Positions 56,985 through 64,000 of a stretch of DNA of 64,000 nucleotides are shown in pieces. The translations under genes and the position numbers were made by a program. Each line of letters starts with the position of its first letter. The stretch's first letter is position 1. The stretch is taken from positions 62,001 through 126,000 of the forward strand of contig RHKP01000005.1 in NCBI GenBank assembly GCA_008363215.1, given 5' to 3'. A model generated the notes under the pieces. That model saw only the letters and a program-made list of their open reading frames with translations, did no database searches and was not told the origin of the DNA. Source of the stretch: Cyanobacteria bacterium CYA (GTDB taxonomy: Bacteria; Planctomycetota; Phycisphaerae; Phycisphaerales; UBA1924).

Positions 56985-57902
56985 TCACGGTTCGATCGCG
57001 GCCCGCAGCCGCGCGATGTTCTCGCGCACCACGGTGACGAAATCTCCGCTCGCAGGCTCCTGTTCACAAGGCGAGTACAGCACGCCGGGCGCGCCGATCG
57101 CGGCCCTGATCGCCCGCTCGTTTGCGTCACTTGTCGCCGACTCCCACAGCACCACGCACCGGCCAGCGCCCTCGGCCGTGTGCTCAAGTTCATCCACCAC
57201 GTCCGCTGTGACTTCCGTGTCCGGATCCATCGACACGATCGAGAGATCCCAGCCGTAGCGGCGGCCCAGGTAGTTGTACGCCGGGTGCGAACAGATCACC
57301 TTGACTCCCTGCATCGACGTGTGCAGCGCAGTCAGTTCGGCGTCGAGCGATCGCAGATCCTCGAACAGCGTCTGCGCGTTGGTGCGAAATGCATCTGCGT
57401 GCTGCGGAAAGGTCGCGATCATCGCGTCGAGAATCGCCTGTGCCTGTGCCGACGCCATGATCGGGTCCAGCCATGTGTGCCCGTCCACACCTTCGTGCGA
57501 ATGAACGCCGGCCATGCCGTGGCTGTGAGTGACCGCGTGTTCGTAGTGAAGCAATTGGTCCTGCACACCGGCAGTCGTGTCGACGACGCGACTGCGCGGC
57601 AAGGGTGCTCGCGGCACCCATTGCTCAAACGAAGCGCCGTTGATGACCACCAGCGACGCAGACTGGTACATCTTCATCGCTGCTGCGTCGGGCTCCCATG
57701 TCGCGGGATCTTCATCTTCCGGCAACGGGCACTGGACCTCGACCAGTCCGCCGGCGATGCGCCCCGCAAAGTACGTCAGGGGGTAGAACGTCGTCACCAC
57801 GCCGCTGCGACGACTCGGCGCCTCGGCCGTCGGCACTTCCTTCCTGCACCCTGCGAGGAAAGCGAGCATCGCGACCATCATCAACGCTGTCTTCAAACGC
57901 AT
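56985..57902 (-). CDS. Zinc/manganese-type metal-binding lipoprotein (ZnuA/TroA family)
   Basis: A 305-residue solute-binding protein with a lipobox (MLAFLAGC) and the cluster A-I/TroA fold. Metal-ligand positions are visible: HSHEGVDGHTWLDP with several histidines and ICSHPAYNYLGRRYGWD. A His-rich stretch (HYEHAVTHSHGMAGVHSHEG) is typical of zinc binders. It is the last gene of a four-gene operon, and its partner permease is not a ZnuB-type protein. GGGAGG lies upstream of the ATG. Confidence 0.85.
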   Translation of the reverse strand: MRLKTALMMVAMLAFLAGCRKEVPTAEAPSRRSGVVTTFYPLTYFAGRIAGGLVEVQCPLPEDEDPATWEPDAAAMKMYQSASLVVINGASFEQWVPRAPLPRSRVVDTTAGVQDQLLHYEHAVTHSHGMAGVHSHEGVDGHTWLDPIMASAQAQAILDAMIATFPQHADAFRTNAQTLFEDLRSLDAELTALHTSMQGVKVICSHPAYNYLGRRYGWDLSIVSMDPDTEVTADVVDELEHTAEGAGRCVVLWESATSDANERAIRAAIGAPGVLYSPCEQEPASGDFVTVVRENIARLRAAIEP

Positions 57903-57917
57903 CGCGGCACCTCCCAC

Positions 57918-59090
57918 TCAGAGCATCGACACGATGTCCGGAGCCATCATCGCCAGCACTGCCGATGCACACCCTGCAATCACTATCCCGCACCCCACCA
58001 GGCCTGCGAACTCGATCCCGAACATCATGGGCACCACGCCCCGCGCCGCGCCGATCCGCAGCAGTGTACGCCGCTCACCGGCCCGCGCCCGATAGGTCAG
58101 CATCAGGATAAGCCCGGTCAGCGCCGCGTTCGTAGCCACCAGTGCCACGGACACCAGGTCAATCACGGACTTGATCCGCAGCACATAAGACAGCAGTTCG
58201 TCCATCACGGCGCTCGGGCGCACCATCTGCTCGGTTTTCGAGAGGTTCACTTCCGTGTACAGCAGCGTCGCGCTCTTCTGGTCCTTCGGCGCCACCAGCA
58301 CACTGGTCACCGGGAGTTGCGACGGATCGGCGTGCAGGTGGTATCCACGCACCGTCTGCGGCATCACCTCGTTGTACTCGATCAGCGCCCCGCTGATCGC
58401 CACGTTGTTCTCGGTTTTCTGCAGCAGCATGTTCGGATCGCGCACCGTGCGGACTGCGTCGTGGCCGTGCAGAATCCCCGCGATCGCCCACGCTGTTGCG
58501 ATGTCTGCGAAGATCACGTCGTCATCCGGTCCGCCGGTCGGCCGCAGCACGCCGACAACTTTCATGCGGATCGCCGGAGGCCTCGAAATGTCATACACAT
58601 CACTCTGATCCGAGTAGATGTGGTCGCCCGCCCAGAGCCCTTCTTGTTTGGCCACGGCGGCGCCGAGCACGCACTGCCCCAGTTCCGTCGGCCATTCGCC
58701 CGCTGCGAAGTGCAGCCCGCGCCATTCGACGTACTCGATGCCCGTCCCGACCACGACGTGCCCGCGGGCGGTGTGCTCCACGCTCATCGGAATCGCCACG
58801 CCCAGCCGCAGCGCCGCGATGCGATTGACCAGCGACATGGTCGCCGGCTGCACTTGCGAGCGCCGGAAGTGCGTCGTCGCCAGCACCAGGTCAAACCGTG
58901 AACCCCGCGCCCCGGCCACCATCGGCGTTGCGACGGCGCGCTGCGTCAGCGACTCTGCGTAGCGCTCGAACAGCAGCCGGGCCGACAGCGGTAGAGCCGT
59001 CGTCAGAGCGAAGCAGGCGACCAGAATGGCGCTGGCCGGCACATTGGCCCGGGCGTGTCGCGCCGCCAGGAATATCGCGCCGCCGATCAC
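57918..59090 (-). CDS. ABC transporter permease, MacB/FtsX-type
   Basis: A 390-residue membrane protein with one N-terminal span (VPASAILVACFALTTALPL), a large extracytoplasmic MacB-like domain, and three C-terminal spans (for example LVSVALVATNAALTGLILML and GIEFAGLVGCGIVIAGCA). This topology belongs to MacB/FtsX/LolE permeases, which act on lipoproteins, peptides or antibiotics by a mechanotransmission mechanism. It overlaps the ATPase gene by four bases. Coupling to a metal-binding lipoprotein is unusual. Confidence 0.82.
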   Translation of the reverse strand: MIGGAIFLAARHARANVPASAILVACFALTTALPLSARLLFERYAESLTQRAVATPMVAGARGSRFDLVLATTHFRRSQVQPATMSLVNRIAALRLGVAIPMSVEHTARGHVVVGTGIEYVEWRGLHFAAGEWPTELGQCVLGAAVAKQEGLWAGDHIYSDQSDVYDISRPPAIRMKVVGVLRPTGGPDDDVIFADIATAWAIAGILHGHDAVRTVRDPNMLLQKTENNVAISGALIEYNEVMPQTVRGYHLHADPSQLPVTSVLVAPKDQKSATLLYTEVNLSKTEQMVRPSAVMDELLSYVLRIKSVIDLVSVALVATNAALTGLILMLTYRARAGERRTLLRIGAARGVVPMMFGIEFAGLVGCGIVIAGCASAVLAMMAPDIVSML

Positions 59091-59761
59091 GTTTCGGTCC
59101 TCCGCCCCGCGTCCATCCGCACCACCTGCTCAAACCGATCAAGCATCGCATGGTCATGCGTCACCACGAACAATGCTGCACCGGCCCGGCTCGTCGCCTC
59201 GATCAGCAAGTCGATCACGCCGGCCGCGTTCTGCGGGTCGAGGCTCCCCGTCGGCTCGTCGGCGATCACGATTGACGGCCCGGTCACCAGCGCCCGGCAC
59301 ACCGACACGCGCTGCCGCTCACCCTGCGAGAGTTTCCGAGGACGCCGCGCGAGCAGGCCCGCGACTCCCAGCGTCCCGGCCAGTTCTCTGGCGCGCGCGC
59401 GCTGTGCGCTTCCCGCCCGCTGACTGCCGATGTGGAAAGGCAGCAGGATGTTCTCCATCGCGCTGAGATAGTCCAGCAGTTCAAACTCCTGGAACACCAT
59501 GCCCACCGAGCGGAGGCGCAGAGAACGCCGCTCCGCGTCGCTCATGGAGCCGAGATTCAGCCCGCATAACTTCACCTGCCCACGTTCCGGCACCAGCACG
59601 CCGCTGATGACATTGACCAGCGTGGTCTTTCCGCAGCCCGATGCCCCGACGCACGCAACCCTCCGGCCCGCCTCGATCGTCAGCGACGGCACGTGCAACT
59701 CAAACCCGTCGCCGCCGGGGTATCGGTACCGCACATCGCGCACTTCGACCACGGCGTTCAT
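59087..59761 (-). CDS. ABC transporter ATPase, LolD/MacB-type
   Basis: A 224-residue ATPase with Walker A GASGCGKTT, signature KLSQGERQRVSVCRAL, Walker B IVIADEPTGSLDP and the switch His in VVTHDHAM. The sequence MVFQEFELLDYLSAMENILL is typical of LolD/MacB ATPases. The start at 59761 overlaps the upstream gene by four bases. It belongs with the MacB-type permease directly downstream. Confidence 0.9.
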   Translation of the reverse strand: MNAVVEVRDVRYRYPGGDGFELHVPSLTIEAGRRVACVGASGCGKTTLVNVISGVLVPERGQVKLCGLNLGSMSDAERRSLRLRSVGMVFQEFELLDYLSAMENILLPFHIGSQRAGSAQRARARELAGTLGVAGLLARRPRKLSQGERQRVSVCRALVTGPSIVIADEPTGSLDPQNAAGVIDLLIEATSRAGAALFVVTHDHAMLDRFEQVVRMDAGRRTET

Positions 59762-61080
59762 ATTTCTCCGTCCGGAACCGGCAGCGCCGGCTTGGCGCCC
59801 GTCTGCGGATCCAGCCGTTCCTGCGACAGCACGCGGTTGCCCGTGATTCGCCAGCCGGCTTCGCCCAGCCCGACCGAGTACTCGGCCACGTACTCGTTCG
59901 TCCGCCGGTGGGAGTGCCCGTAGTGGTATACCACTCCGTCCACCTGCCATTGCGCTTCCAGGGTGAACGTGGGCCGCGCCGGATCGCCTGCCACGCCGAT
60001 CGACCTGATGTCCACCCGCATCAGCCGCACCGCCGACACCCGGCTCACCGCGCCGCCTTCCTCGTACATCACCAGACTGGTGTAGATCTGGTCGTACAGC
60101 GACTCGAGCAGCGGCCCGTCGACGCTGCGTGCCAGCGCGTCGTAGATCGCCCCGCGTTGCTCGTAGTCAAACGCGCGATAGATGTTGGCATGCAGCGGCT
60201 CGAAGATCGCTTTGGCTTCGGCTTCGGTCGGCAGCCGTTCTCCGCCGCCCATCGACACCGTGCCGACCTGACGCAGCACCGGAGCCGCCGCCAGCAGCAA
60301 CGCTCCACATGCCAGCAGCACCGCGCCCGGTGATCGTCGCCCGATCCCTTCGCGCGGTCCGATGCGCTGAACGCCCGCCAGCGCCAGTACCAGCCCCCCC
60401 ACGGCCGTCCCGAGCGACAGCAATGGGAACTTCGCCTTTGGCGGCGGTGCTGGCTCCGGCACTTCGAGAAAGCGCTCTTCCCGCGTCAGCCCCGTCCCGT
60501 GCCAGGTGACTTCCGGCTCCTCCTTCGTGAAGCGCAGGATGTCCACCGTTCCCTCGGCCAGCAACTGCGCCTCCACCGCCATCGGCGGGCGCGGCGTTCC
60601 CTCGGGCAACTCGGTCAGAACGTCCAGTGGATAGGAATCCCATACAAACCGCACCCGCCGAGGCATCGCCTTGCCCGGATACTCCAGGTCCACCCGCGCA
60701 CGCAGAAGGCCGCGCATTCCCGAGAGCGGGAACAGCGGCAGGTTCTCCACCCCCGGGCGGATCATCTCGAAGTCGCGCACGATCGGCGCCACCACCACGC
60801 CGTCAATCTCCACCACGTTCCGCCGCTCGAAAAACTCCGTCAGCAACAGGCGCAGTTGATCTTCCTCGACGTCGGCCACTGCGGTGGGCGACTCACGCGG
60901 GAAAGCCACCGTCTCATCAATGAACGCCAGGTTGATCATCATGCCGACATGCACCCCGCTCTCGTCGATCGAGATGCGAATGTCGGCGTGGGGCCCGTCC
61001 TGCGGATGTGCGAATCCTCCGGCGCTCCTGCATGCGAGCAACCAAAGCACCCACAACAACCACCGCCCGGGTTTCAACAT
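59758..61080 (-). CDS. Membrane-anchored protein of unknown function in the metal-lipoprotein ABC operon
   Basis: A 440-residue protein with a signal peptide (WLLWVLWLLACRSAGGFA) and then an extracytoplasmic domain that starts HPQDGPHADIRISIDESGVH. It has two central membrane spans (LLSLGTAVGGLVLALAGV and GAVLLACGALLLAAAPVL) and a C-terminal domain ending in GYHYG-like His-rich strands (VVYHYGHSHRRTNEY). I do not recognise the family. It is the first gene of the operon with the ATPase, permease and metal-binding lipoprotein. Confidence 0.75.
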   Translation of the reverse strand: MLKPGRWLLWVLWLLACRSAGGFAHPQDGPHADIRISIDESGVHVGMMINLAFIDETVAFPRESPTAVADVEEDQLRLLLTEFFERRNVVEIDGVVVAPIVRDFEMIRPGVENLPLFPLSGMRGLLRARVDLEYPGKAMPRRVRFVWDSYPLDVLTELPEGTPRPPMAVEAQLLAEGTVDILRFTKEEPEVTWHGTGLTREERFLEVPEPAPPPKAKFPLLSLGTAVGGLVLALAGVQRIGPREGIGRRSPGAVLLACGALLLAAAPVLRQVGTVSMGGGERLPTEAEAKAIFEPLHANIYRAFDYEQRGAIYDALARSVDGPLLESLYDQIYTSLVMYEEGGAVSRVSAVRLMRVDIRSIGVAGDPARPTFTLEAQWQVDGVVYHYGHSHRRTNEYVAEYSVGLGEAGWRITGNRVLSQERLDPQTGAKPALPVPDGEI

Positions 61081-61517
61081 GGCGCACAGTCTACGCCCCA
61101 GGGCAGGCCCTTCAGAGAATCTTCGGCGCCCACGGCCTCATCGGCAGGAATCCGGGCACACCCCGGTTCCTCCGCACGCCTGACCTTCGGGCAGACCAAC
61201 GACTCGTCCATCGGGATCGACCGGGTTCAGCCATTCGTCAGGCACGTCCGGCAATGGATCGTTCCCGGGCAGCGCCTGCGACCGGTCACGACAAGGTCCG
61301 AAGCGGAGTCTCTAGGCACGGCCTTCCGGGAACGCCCGTACGTTCGCGCACTTCTCGTGCGGGGCCGGGGACGACGGCGCCCCGCACTCGATGCTCCGGA
61401 CATCGCCCGAACGATTCAGCGTGGTGTCTCCGCTTCCGACATGGTGTAGGTTGATCGCGCGAACTTCGCTACACTGTGCCCGACGGAACCCCGAGTTCCG
61501 CAGGGAGCCAAGCCAGC
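61081..61517. other. Divergent intergenic region
   Basis: This 437-base spacer separates the minus-strand metal operon from the plus-strand peptidase gene and must hold both promoters. I see a TACACT box at about 61470 with no well-spaced -35 partner. No gene, RNA or repeat was recognised. Confidence 0.4.
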
Positions 61518-63446
61518 ATGAACAACCGCATCGCCTCACTCGTCGCCCTGGGGGTGGCCATTTTCGCTTCGGGCGCTTCTGCACGTCAGGACGCCGCGAT
61601 CGAAGTCAGCCACACGAGGCCTTCGGCCCGCGAGTCCGACACCGGCGTCTCGGCCGTCGAACTCAACATGTACAACGACCACCTGACCATTCTGGCCAGT
61701 CCGTACATGGAAGGTCGCGTCCCCGGGTCGGCCGGCATGGAGCGGGCGATGGACTACGTCGAGTACTACTTTCGCCAGTACGGGCTCGAGCCGGCCTTCC
61801 CCACCACCACGACCGGCGCTGACGGCAGCGAAGTCATCACTCCTCGCTCCAGTTTCCGCCAGCCCTTCCCGCTCGGAGGCTCGGAAAAGGCGACAGTGCA
61901 GAAACTTTCGTTTGACATCGCGGGCCACACGATCACGCTCAAACCCGGCACCGACTTCTCCGTCACTGGGCTGGGCGCGTCGGGCGAAGTCACCGGCCCG
62001 CTGGTCTTCGTGGGCTACTCGGTCAAAGACGGGCCCGACGGGTACCAGAGTTTCGAGAACGACGACCTTGCAGGCAAGATCGCGCTCATGTTCCGCTTCG
62101 AGCCGGTCAACGAAGAAGGCAACAGCCGCTGGGCGGAAGGTCGCGGGTGGTCACCCAAGGCCAACTTTGCCAGCAAGATGCAGGCGATCAAGGACTGCAA
62201 CCCGGCCGGGGTAATCATCATCAACACCCCGGGAACCTCGGACCCCCGGGCCGATCAACTCACCGACGTCGAGTCATCAGGTGGCCGGGTGCTTGACGTG
62301 CCGGTGCTCATGATGACGGCCGATGCGGGCGAGCGCCTCGTCGCCGCCGCGGATCCCCAGAAGCGGTCGCTGCTCGACCTTCGCAAACTGGCTGACCAGG
62401 GGCGCATCATCGCGGACCTGACCGGCACGGGCAGCATGACGGGCAAGATTGAGCGTGAAGAAACGCTGGCCGAGAACGTCGGCGCGGTGATCCCCGGGCG
62501 AGGTGCTCTGGCCGACGAGTTCATCGTGATCGGCGCTCACCTCGATCACCTTGGCATGGGTTACTTCGGATCACGCTCCGGACCGGGCGAACTGCACCCC
62601 GGGGCCGACGACAACGCCTCGGGCTCGGCCGGCATCCTGCTGCTTTCCGAGAAGTTGAAGCGGGACTACGACGCGCTGCCACCTGAGGCCGACGCTCGCT
62701 CGCTCCTCTTCATCGCCTTCTCGGGTGAGGAATCAGGACTGCACGGCTCGCGCTACTACGCCAACAACCCGATCGTCCCGATCGATGACCACGCGATGAT
62801 GATCAACTTCGACATGATCGGCCGCATCAAGGATAATCGCCTGAGCGTGTCAGGCTATTCCTCGGGCGAAGGCATGAAGGAGTGGTTGCAGCCGTTCTTC
62901 GCTGACACCCCGCTGACCGTGGTGCAGTCTGATCAGGTGAATGGCGCAAGCGACCACAGTTCATTCCTTGCCAAGCAGATTCCGGTGCTCTTCGGCATCA
63001 TCGCCGACTTCCACGCGGACTATCACACTCCGCAGGACGTGTCGGAGAAGATCAACCGTGAGGGCGCGGTAATGACAATGGACTTGTTTGAGAAGATCAC
63101 ACTCGCTGCCGCCCAGAGGCCGGAGCGATTCAGTTTCACCTCCCCGCAGCGCGAGCCTCGCCAGCAGACCTCCAGGAGCCAGATCAAAGTCCGCTTCGGC
63201 ATTATGCCCGGATATGCCGAAGACGTCGAAGGGGTTCTGATCGAAGATGTGACTGCCGGCGGCTCGGCGGCGGAAGGCGGCGTGCAGGCTGGTGATCGCC
63301 TGATCCGCTGGGACGGGCAGAAAATCGCGGACATCCAGGCCTGGATGGAAATGCTCAAGAAGCACAACCCGGGAGACAAGGTCAAGGTCGGCGTGCTGCG
63401 CGACGGCGAGGAAGTGACGCTGGACGTGACGCTCCAGGGAACGTGA
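61518..63446 (+). CDS. M28-family zinc aminopeptidase with PDZ domain
   Basis: A 642-residue secreted peptidase. After a signal peptide (IASLVALGVAIFASGASA) come a PA-like domain (about 110-290) and the M28 catalytic domain. The metal ligands are His in GAHLDHLG, Asp in GADDNASG, the Glu pair in SGEESGLHGSRYY, Asp in INFDMIGR and His in DYHTPQD. A C-terminal PDZ domain (about 560-640, GVLIEDVTAGGSAAEGGVQA) follows. The start at 61518 gives the signal peptide a normal N-terminus. Confidence 0.92.
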   Translation: MNNRIASLVALGVAIFASGASARQDAAIEVSHTRPSARESDTGVSAVELNMYNDHLTILASPYMEGRVPGSAGMERAMDYVEYYFRQYGLEPAFPTTTTGADGSEVITPRSSFRQPFPLGGSEKATVQKLSFDIAGHTITLKPGTDFSVTGLGASGEVTGPLVFVGYSVKDGPDGYQSFENDDLAGKIALMFRFEPVNEEGNSRWAEGRGWSPKANFASKMQAIKDCNPAGVIIINTPGTSDPRADQLTDVESSGGRVLDVPVLMMTADAGERLVAAADPQKRSLLDLRKLADQGRIIADLTGTGSMTGKIEREETLAENVGAVIPGRGALADEFIVIGAHLDHLGMGYFGSRSGPGELHPGADDNASGSAGILLLSEKLKRDYDALPPEADARSLLFIAFSGEESGLHGSRYYANNPIVPIDDHAMMINFDMIGRIKDNRLSVSGYSSGEGMKEWLQPFFADTPLTVVQSDQVNGASDHSSFLAKQIPVLFGIIADFHADYHTPQDVSEKINREGAVMTMDLFEKITLAAAQRPERFSFTSPQREPRQQTSRSQIKVRFGIMPGYAEDVEGVLIEDVTAGGSAAEGGVQAGDRLIRWDGQKIADIQAWMEMLKKHNPGDKVKVGVLRDGEEVTLDVTLQGT

Positions 63447-63474
63447 GACTGTCGGGGCAACCGAATCTCGCTCC

Positions 63475-63499
63475 GTCGACCCCGCTGCTCGGGGTCGAC
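63475..63499 (+). terminator. Intrinsic terminator after the M28 peptidase
   Basis: A perfect 10-base stem (GTCGACCCCG, loop CTGCT, complement) starts 28 bases after the stop codon and is followed by the T-rich GCTTTCTGTCT. The stem is strong; the T-run is interrupted. Confidence 0.7.
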
Positions 63500-63902
63500 G
63501 CTTTCTGTCTGTGCCCTCGACATCCGGAGCGGCGTGCAAACCCGTTGCCATCACCCCGCCATGCGGACGTCCCTTGCGCAGCGTCTGCCCGGTGATGCCC
63601 TGACGCGGCGCGCCGGGTGCTGAAGCGGAACCACACCACCCGCCTCCCTGAGCGCAGAACCTTCCTCCGTCCCACCTACCAGACTCTCTTCCTCCCCACT
63701 GAACTCATCATCTTCCAGCGCGGCTCCGAGCACATGAAGGCGTCCCAACTCGCCATGCACCGCACAGCCTCGGGCGTCAAGCCGGAAGTCATCACGCACG
63801 CCGAACGCAACCTTGCTGAACTGGACAAGATCCTGAAGGAAAAAGGGCATCAACGCCGAGCCACTCGTCTCGGCTCCGGCACCCTGCGTTTCCCGCACGT
63901 TC
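63500..63902. other. Intergenic region, no convincing gene
   Basis: About 400 bases between the peptidase terminator and the end of the dockerin-like gene. A plus-strand frame with ITHAERNLAELDKILKEKG could encode a short helix. But its 3' half overlaps the opposite gene and turns into an Arg-rich run, so I do not call it. Confidence 0.35.
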
Positions 63903-64000
63903 TCACGAGCACTCGGACGAGAAGAGGTTCAGGAATCGCAGCACGTCGAAGACGTCGAGCACGCCGTCCTCGGTGATGTCTGCCCGACCTGCATTGCTCG
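63903..64000 (-). CDS. C-terminal fragment with dockerin-like repeat (gene continues past window)
   Basis: The last 31 codons of a minus-strand gene end in ADITEDGVLDVFDVLRFLNL followed by FSSECS. The DxxxDGxxDxxD loop and the F..NLF..C ending match the dockerin/EF-hand-like C-termini found in many secreted proteins of Phycisphaerae-type planctomycetes. The rest of the protein lies outside the window, so its function is unknown. Confidence 0.65.
   Translation of the reverse strand, partial: SNAGRADITEDGVLDVFDVLRFLNLFSSECS

Noticed and set aside
63617-63976. 119-codon plus-strand frame near the right end
   Set aside because: Its 3' third overlaps the opposite dockerin-like gene and becomes an Arg-rich run. 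No ribosome-binding site or family similarity was seen.

Overview
The window is GC-rich, gene-dense bacterial DNA. Its gene content fits a planctomycete, probably of the class Phycisphaerae. The indications are two GroEL paralogues, very large PstA and PstC proteins, an EF-hand/dockerin-like C-terminus ending near Cys at the right edge, and several proteins that look lineage-specific. This placement is inferred from gene content only; no rRNA gene is present.

Layout. 1-2 kb: the end of a ureohydrolase, then on the minus strand a transaldolase-like aldolase, AcpS and an FmdB zinc ribbon. 2-9.3 kb: a minus-strand chaperone island (grpE, dnaJ, groEL without a GGM tail, groES, a DedA membrane protein, a hicB with a decayed hicA, and a second groEL with a GGM tail). 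The spacers of this island hold an unusual element. It consists of inverted arms built from 7-bp units, present once around a broken four-helix-bundle (bS23-like) gene and once, empty, over the dnaJ start codon. 9.6-15.6 kb, plus strand: an isolated nuoA, an EAL-CBS-degenerate-GGDEF protein, a DUF2752 membrane protein, two lipoproteins, a glycosyltransferase-like protein and a low-molecular-weight phosphatase. 15.7-20 kb: sucAB of the TCA cycle. 20-27.2 kb: a pstSCAB phosphate transporter whose two permeases carry very large N-terminal domains.

27.3-50.1 kb is the centre of interest: a type II secretion / type IV pilus-like system on the minus strand. Transcription starts at gspF and gspG, then runs through gspH, I, J and K, a PilM-PilN-type GspL and a PilO/PilP-type fusion into a 4,591-residue secretin, and ends in a small lipoprotein. 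Nearly all of these genes overlap by 4-20 bp. The ATPase gspE lies apart at 51.8 kb on the other strand. The secretin has a normal signal peptide, N0 domain and C-terminal secretin core, but between them I read about 50 tandem N1-type modules, where known family members have one to three. Part of the array is a 390-residue, five-module super-repeat. If the modules stack as rings, the channel would be more than 100 nm long, which may relate to the enlarged periplasm of planctomycetes (inference).

50-64 kb: a lipoprotein glutathione peroxidase, a tandem T-fold pterin-synthase-like protein, gspE, a secreted protein of unknown function, a GT9 glycosyltransferase, tRNA-Gly(TCC), a four-gene operon that pairs a ZnuA-like metal-binding lipoprotein with a MacB/FtsX-type permease and ATPase, an M28-PDZ peptidase, and the dockerin-like C-terminal fragment of a gene that continues past the window.
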